This document shows positions 61,087 through 64,000 of a stretch of 64,000 nucleotides of DNA, one piece after another; positions within the stretch are counted from its first letter, which is position 1, and every line of letters begins with the position of its first letter. A model generated the notes under the pieces. The model was given only the letters and a program-made list of their open reading frames with translations. It was not told the origin of the DNA and searched no databases. The position numbers were made by a program, and so were the translations under genes. The DNA is from RAM1 sp041905405 (GTDB lineage Bacteria > Pseudomonadota > Gammaproteobacteria > Burkholderiales > Burkholderiaceae_C), in the NCBI GenBank assembly GCA_041905405.1, contig JAYRLC010000007.1:85696-149695 (forward strand), given 5' to 3'.

Positions 61087-61821
61087 CTACCAGAGCTTTG
61101 CGCAGTTGCCGCTGAAAACCACCGGACCTGGGGTGGTGGGTGCGTCACCGGTTTCCTGCGTGACTACGAGCTTCTGCACCCGGGACAGCAACTGCTCCGA
61201 TGTTGCCGGAAGCTGCGACACCGCAGACCCTGCGAGCGGGATGGCCCCCAGCGCGAACGCCGGCCCCGTGGCCGGTACGGCCCACAGCACCAGCCGGCCC
61301 TGCGGCGGCGGCGTGATGGGGCCAATCACCTTGATGGTCATGGTTCGGCCGTGCCGCAGCGAGCTGACCAGCAGCTTGCCGTTGCCTTGGTCGTCGGTCA
61401 GCAGGCCGACATAGCTTTGCGGCAGGCGCTGGCCGGTGAGCATGGCCACGCGGTCGGCCGACACGAACAGGCCGGGGCTCGCCAGAAACAACCCCGCCAT
61501 CAGCGTCACGCCCGCCGCCAGGCCGCCCAGACCCCAGCCTGCAGGCCGCCACCATGCGTTGCCGGCCCCTGCGGACGCACCGGCCTGCGCGGCAGGGCGC
61601 GTGCGCGCGTCCACGGCCGCCCACACGCGCGCGGGCGCGGAGCGCGGCGGCACCTGCGCGCCCAGCGGCGACAGCCGCGTTTCCCACTGCGCCACGGCCA
61701 GTCGCAGGTCCGCGCGGTCCTGCAGCAGCGCCGCAAAGCGGCGGCGCGCGCCGCCGGCCAGCGTACCAAGCACCCAAGTTGACGCCAGATGGTCCACCAG
61801 CGCGGGATCGGTGTACCTCAT
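61087..61821 (-). CDS. Anti-sigma factor, RskA-type
   Basis: This 244-residue membrane protein has an N-terminal cytoplasmic anti-sigma region, one membrane helix (GWGLGGLAAGVTLMAGLFLA, about residues 111-130) and a periplasmic RskA-like domain (LWAVPATGPAFALGAIPLAG). It should hold the preceding sigma factor inactive until a signal arrives. Start ATG 61821 overlaps the sigma stop (ATGA); an earlier start would lie inside the sigma gene. Confidence 0.88.
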   Translation of the reverse strand: MRYTDPALVDHLASTWVLGTLAGGARRRFAALLQDRADLRLAVAQWETRLSPLGAQVPPRSAPARVWAAVDARTRPAAQAGASAGAGNAWWRPAGWGLGGLAAGVTLMAGLFLASPGLFVSADRVAMLTGQRLPQSYVGLLTDDQGNGKLLVSSLRHGRTMTIKVIGPITPPPQGRLVLWAVPATGPAFALGAIPLAGSAVSQLPATSEQLLSRVQKLVVTQETGDAPTTPGPVVFSGNCAKLW

Positions 61822-62405
61822 GCCGCCACCTCCCGCGCGGCCAGACAGGTCTTTAGCTTGTCCAGTCCGCGCCGGATCCATGCCTTGACCGAGCCCAACG
61901 GCGCGCCCATCTGCTGGGCTACCTCGCTGTGCGTCAGGCCCTGGTAGTAGGCCAGGGCCAGGCTCTGGCGGTGGCTCGCGTCCAGCGCGGCCAGGCAGGC
62001 CTGCACGTGCAGCGCGCGCGTGGCTTCGTTGAAGAGGTCCAGCGCGCTGGCCGCGGCCCCGCCGGACGCGGCACCGTCCGCGCCTTCGTCGTCCAGGGCG
62101 CTTTCGGCGCGGCGCGTGCGCTGGCGCAGCGCGTCCAGCGCCTTGTTGCGCACGATGGCGATCAGCCAGGTCATGGGCTGCACGGCCTGGCCGTTGATCT
62201 CGCTGCGGTAACTGCCGGCGTTCTTCCAGATGCTCACGAAAGCCTCTTGCAGCACGTCCTCGGCTGCCTGTTCACGCCCCAACATACGGATGGCAACGCC
62301 AAACAGATGCGCCTGGGTGCGTGCATACACCTGCGCGAAGCAGGCGTGGTCGCCCGCAGCGGTGCGCTGCAGCAGATCGGCAAGCGACAGACTGTCCATG
62401 CTCAT
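61818..62405 (-). CDS. ECF-type RNA polymerase sigma factor
   Basis: This 195-residue sigma-70 factor has region 2 (LFGVAIRMLGREQAAEDVLQEAFVSIWKNA, 2.4 ending MTWLIAIVRNKALDALR) and region 4 (LALAYYQGLTHSEVAQQMGAPLGSVKAWIRRGL). A hydrophilic linker rich in Gly/Ala separates them. ATG 62405 was chosen because upstream codons overlap the dinB terminal region. It pairs with the overlapping anti-sigma gene. Confidence 0.93.
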   Translation of the reverse strand: MSMDSLSLADLLQRTAAGDHACFAQVYARTQAHLFGVAIRMLGREQAAEDVLQEAFVSIWKNAGSYRSEINGQAVQPMTWLIAIVRNKALDALRQRTRRAESALDDEGADGAASGGAAASALDLFNEATRALHVQACLAALDASHRQSLALAYYQGLTHSEVAQQMGAPLGSVKAWIRRGLDKLKTCLAAREVAA

Positions 62406-62442
62406 GCGGGGAGTATAGGGACCGCCAGGCAGCGTCCGCGCT

Positions 62443-63678
62443 TCAGAAAAGCTGCGGCGTCTGCGTGTCGCCTGCCGCCGGCGTTGCCGCTGGAGCCCCG
62501 GCCTGCTCGCGCAGCGCCTGCGCATCGGCCGCGCGCGCCAGCGTGCCCACCCGTACGCCCAGCAGCCGGAAGCGCCGCGTGAGGTCGATGCGCTTCAGGC
62601 ACAGCCCGGCGGTGTGGCGGATGAGCTTTGCGTCGGCCGTGTAGTCGGCCAGCGTCTGGTCGCGTGTGACGATCTTGAAGTCGCCGTAGCGCAGCTTCAC
62701 GCCGATGGTCTTGCCCACGTAGCCCTTGCGCTGCAGGTCGCCGGCCACGCGCTCGCACAGGTCGGTGAAGATCGCGCCCAGCTCGGCCCTGTCGCGCACG
62801 GCGTGCAGGTCGCGGTCGAAGGTGGTCTCGCGGCTCATGGACACCGGTTCGCTTTCGGTCTGCACGGGCCGGTCGTCGCGGCCCCAGGCGGCGTCGTGCA
62901 TCCAGGCGCCGTAGCTTTTGCCGAAGTTGTCGACCAGCCATTCACGCGACTGCGCCGCGATGTCACCGATGGTCATGAGGTGCAGTTTGTGCAGCTTGAT
63001 CTCGGCCTTGGGGCCGATGCCGTTGATCTTGCGCACGGGCAGCGGCCACACCCTGGCCTGCACGTCGGCCTCGTGCACGATGGAAATGCCGTTGGGCTTG
63101 TTGAACTCGCTGGCCATCTTGGCCAGCAGCTTGTTGGGCGCCACGCCGATCGAGCAGGTCAGGCCCGTGGCGTCGAAGATGCTTTTCTGGATCAGCCGCG
63201 CCAGCACACGGCCGCCTTCGCGCTGGCCGCCCGGCACGTCGGTGAAGTCGATGTAGACCTCGTCCACGCCACGGTCCTGCATGACGGGCGCGATCTCGGT
63301 GATGATGGACTTGAACTGGCGCGAATACTTTCGCACCTCTTCAAAGTCCACCGGCAGCAGGATGGCCTGGGGGCACAGCTTGGCCGCCTTCATGAGCCCC
63401 ATGGCCGACCCCACGCCGAACTGCCTCGCGGCATAGGTGGCCGTGGTGATGACGCCGCGGCCGGCGTAGTCCTTCAGCAGCGGAAAGGCGTCGGGCGGGA
63501 TGCGGTGCATCGGCACGTCGGCGTACTTTTCGGCCAGCGCCTCGTCCAGCCGCCTGCGGCCTCCGCCGATCACCACCGGCAGCCCCTTGAGCTGCGGGTA
63601 GCGCAGCAGCTCCACCGACGCATAGAACGCGTCCATGTCCAGGTGGGCAATGCGGCGGATCGGGGGGCGGGCGGTCAC
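62443..63678 (-). CDS. dinB: DNA polymerase IV
   Basis: DinB is a Y-family translesion polymerase. The 411-residue protein has the catalytic metal motifs HLDMDAFYASVE (12-23) and DRGVDEVYIDFTD, and the helix-hairpin-helix in NGIGPKAEIKLHKL. The GTG at 63678 is the only start that includes the first motif with a full N terminus. The last residues DTQTPQLF resemble a beta-clamp binding tail. No clear LexA box is seen upstream. Confidence 0.95.
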   Translation of the reverse strand: MTARPPIRRIAHLDMDAFYASVELLRYPQLKGLPVVIGGGRRRLDEALAEKYADVPMHRIPPDAFPLLKDYAGRGVITTATYAARQFGVGSAMGLMKAAKLCPQAILLPVDFEEVRKYSRQFKSIITEIAPVMQDRGVDEVYIDFTDVPGGQREGGRVLARLIQKSIFDATGLTCSIGVAPNKLLAKMASEFNKPNGISIVHEADVQARVWPLPVRKINGIGPKAEIKLHKLHLMTIGDIAAQSREWLVDNFGKSYGAWMHDAAWGRDDRPVQTESEPVSMSRETTFDRDLHAVRDRAELGAIFTDLCERVAGDLQRKGYVGKTIGVKLRYGDFKIVTRDQTLADYTADAKLIRHTAGLCLKRIDLTRRFRLLGVRVGTLARAADAQALREQAGAPAATPAAGDTQTPQLF

Positions 63679-63702
63679 CCCGGGAGCATATCGCCGCGCC
63701 GG

Positions 63703-64000
63703 TCAGAAAGCTTTCAGGATGGCGATGTGCCCGGGCAGGTCCTGGCCGTGTTCCTTGCGCAGCGACAGCGGGTCCATCTTCAGCACCTCGAAGCCGTGCT
63801 TCGCGGCCAGCCTGCGGATGTAGTCGGGCGACTGCGCGTAGCGGCGGCTGGCCTGCAGGGTGAAGTCAGCGCCTTCGCACGACTCGATCGAAAAGCCGAA
63901 GAGCCCGCCCGCGTGCATGCGCTGGCGCACACCGGCGAACACCGGGTCCAGATCGCCGATGTAGATGAACACGTCGGTTGACACGACCAGCCCGTAGCGC
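63703..64000 (-). CDS. C-terminal part of a methyltransferase-like protein (5' end outside window)
   Basis: The reading frame runs off the right edge, so only the last 99 or so residues are seen. VVSTDVFIYIGDLDPVFAGVRQRMHAGGLFGFSIE resembles the end of SAM-dependent methyltransferase domains found in TPR-methyltransferase proteins. YAQSPDYIRRLAAKHGFEVLKMD continues the pattern. It ends 24 bases before dinB on the same strand. Confidence 0.65.
   Translation of the reverse strand, partial: RYGLVVSTDVFIYIGDLDPVFAGVRQRMHAGGLFGFSIESCEGADFTLQASRRYAQSPDYIRRLAAKHGFEVLKMDPLSLRKEHGQDLPGHIAILKAF

Overview
The window reads as ordinary, largely core chromosome of a high-GC betaproteobacterium of the order Burkholderiales, most probably family Comamonadaceae. 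The reasons are the gene orders pilB-pilC-pilD-coaE-zapD-yacG, rplU-rpmA-obg-proB, accB-accC-prmA-DUF3426, the divergent rppH/proS pair, long-type QueF, a fused IcmF mutase and TRAP transport. No phage, insertion sequence, plasmid function or CRISPR array is visible. The genus cannot be fixed from the sequence alone.

Layout. 1-7.4 kb: the end of a NarL-type histidine kinase, a 540-base non-coding block built from two inverted 180-base palindromic elements and a 14-base tandem repeat, rodA, a 3-hydroxyisobutyrate-dehydrogenase-type reductase, a three-part receiver/cyclase/kinase protein, tldD and an unknown gene. 7.4-12.2 kb: DAHP synthase behind an aromatic-rich leader peptide and attenuator, a small unknown gene, mpl and an acyl-CoA synthetase. 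12.2-18.1 kb: an unknown gene with a TlpA thioredoxin, then accB-accC-prmA-DUF3426 and a PfkB kinase. 18.1-20.8 kb: a 246-base inverted-repeat element, an SDR and a metallo-beta-lactamase-fold lipoprotein. 20.8-28.0 kb: icmF with a perfect palindromic operator in its promoter, preceded by a TRAP transporter (dctM, dctQ, dctP). 28.2-31.3 kb: rhodanese, argJ, DUF815 ATPase and mutT. 31.3-36.7 kb: yacG, zapD, coaE and the type IV pilus genes pilD, pilC, pilB. 36.8-40.9 kb: tRNA-Pro(CGG), ispB, rplU, rpmA, obg, proB. 40.9-54.5 kb: a CNP1-like protein, rppH, proS, a lytic transglycosylase, a CNNM/CBS protein, a Lon-like AAA ATPase, grxD, prmC, prfA, hemA, a small membrane protein, yaaA, a prolyl-4-hydroxylase-like dioxygenase, an alpha/beta hydrolase and queF. 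54.5-58.1 kb: heme oxygenase plus bacteriophytochrome, then a crotonase. 58.2-64 kb: a cupredoxin / secreted truncated hemoglobin / DUF3034 cluster, two small unknown genes, an anti-sigma/ECF sigma pair, dinB and the end of a methyltransferase-like gene.

The most interesting signals are: the complete transcription attenuator upstream of the DAHP synthase; the paired 180-base elements, whose terminal arms differ between copies yet stay complementary within each copy; a bacteriophytochrome whose phosphoacceptor histidine box is gone (Val523); a receiver-adenylate cyclase-Ser/Thr kinase fusion with every catalytic residue present; a secreted truncated hemoglobin lacking the usual B10 Tyr beside an amicyanin-like copper protein; and the operator at icmF. 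Functional names rest on recognised motifs and remembered family knowledge; no database search was run.
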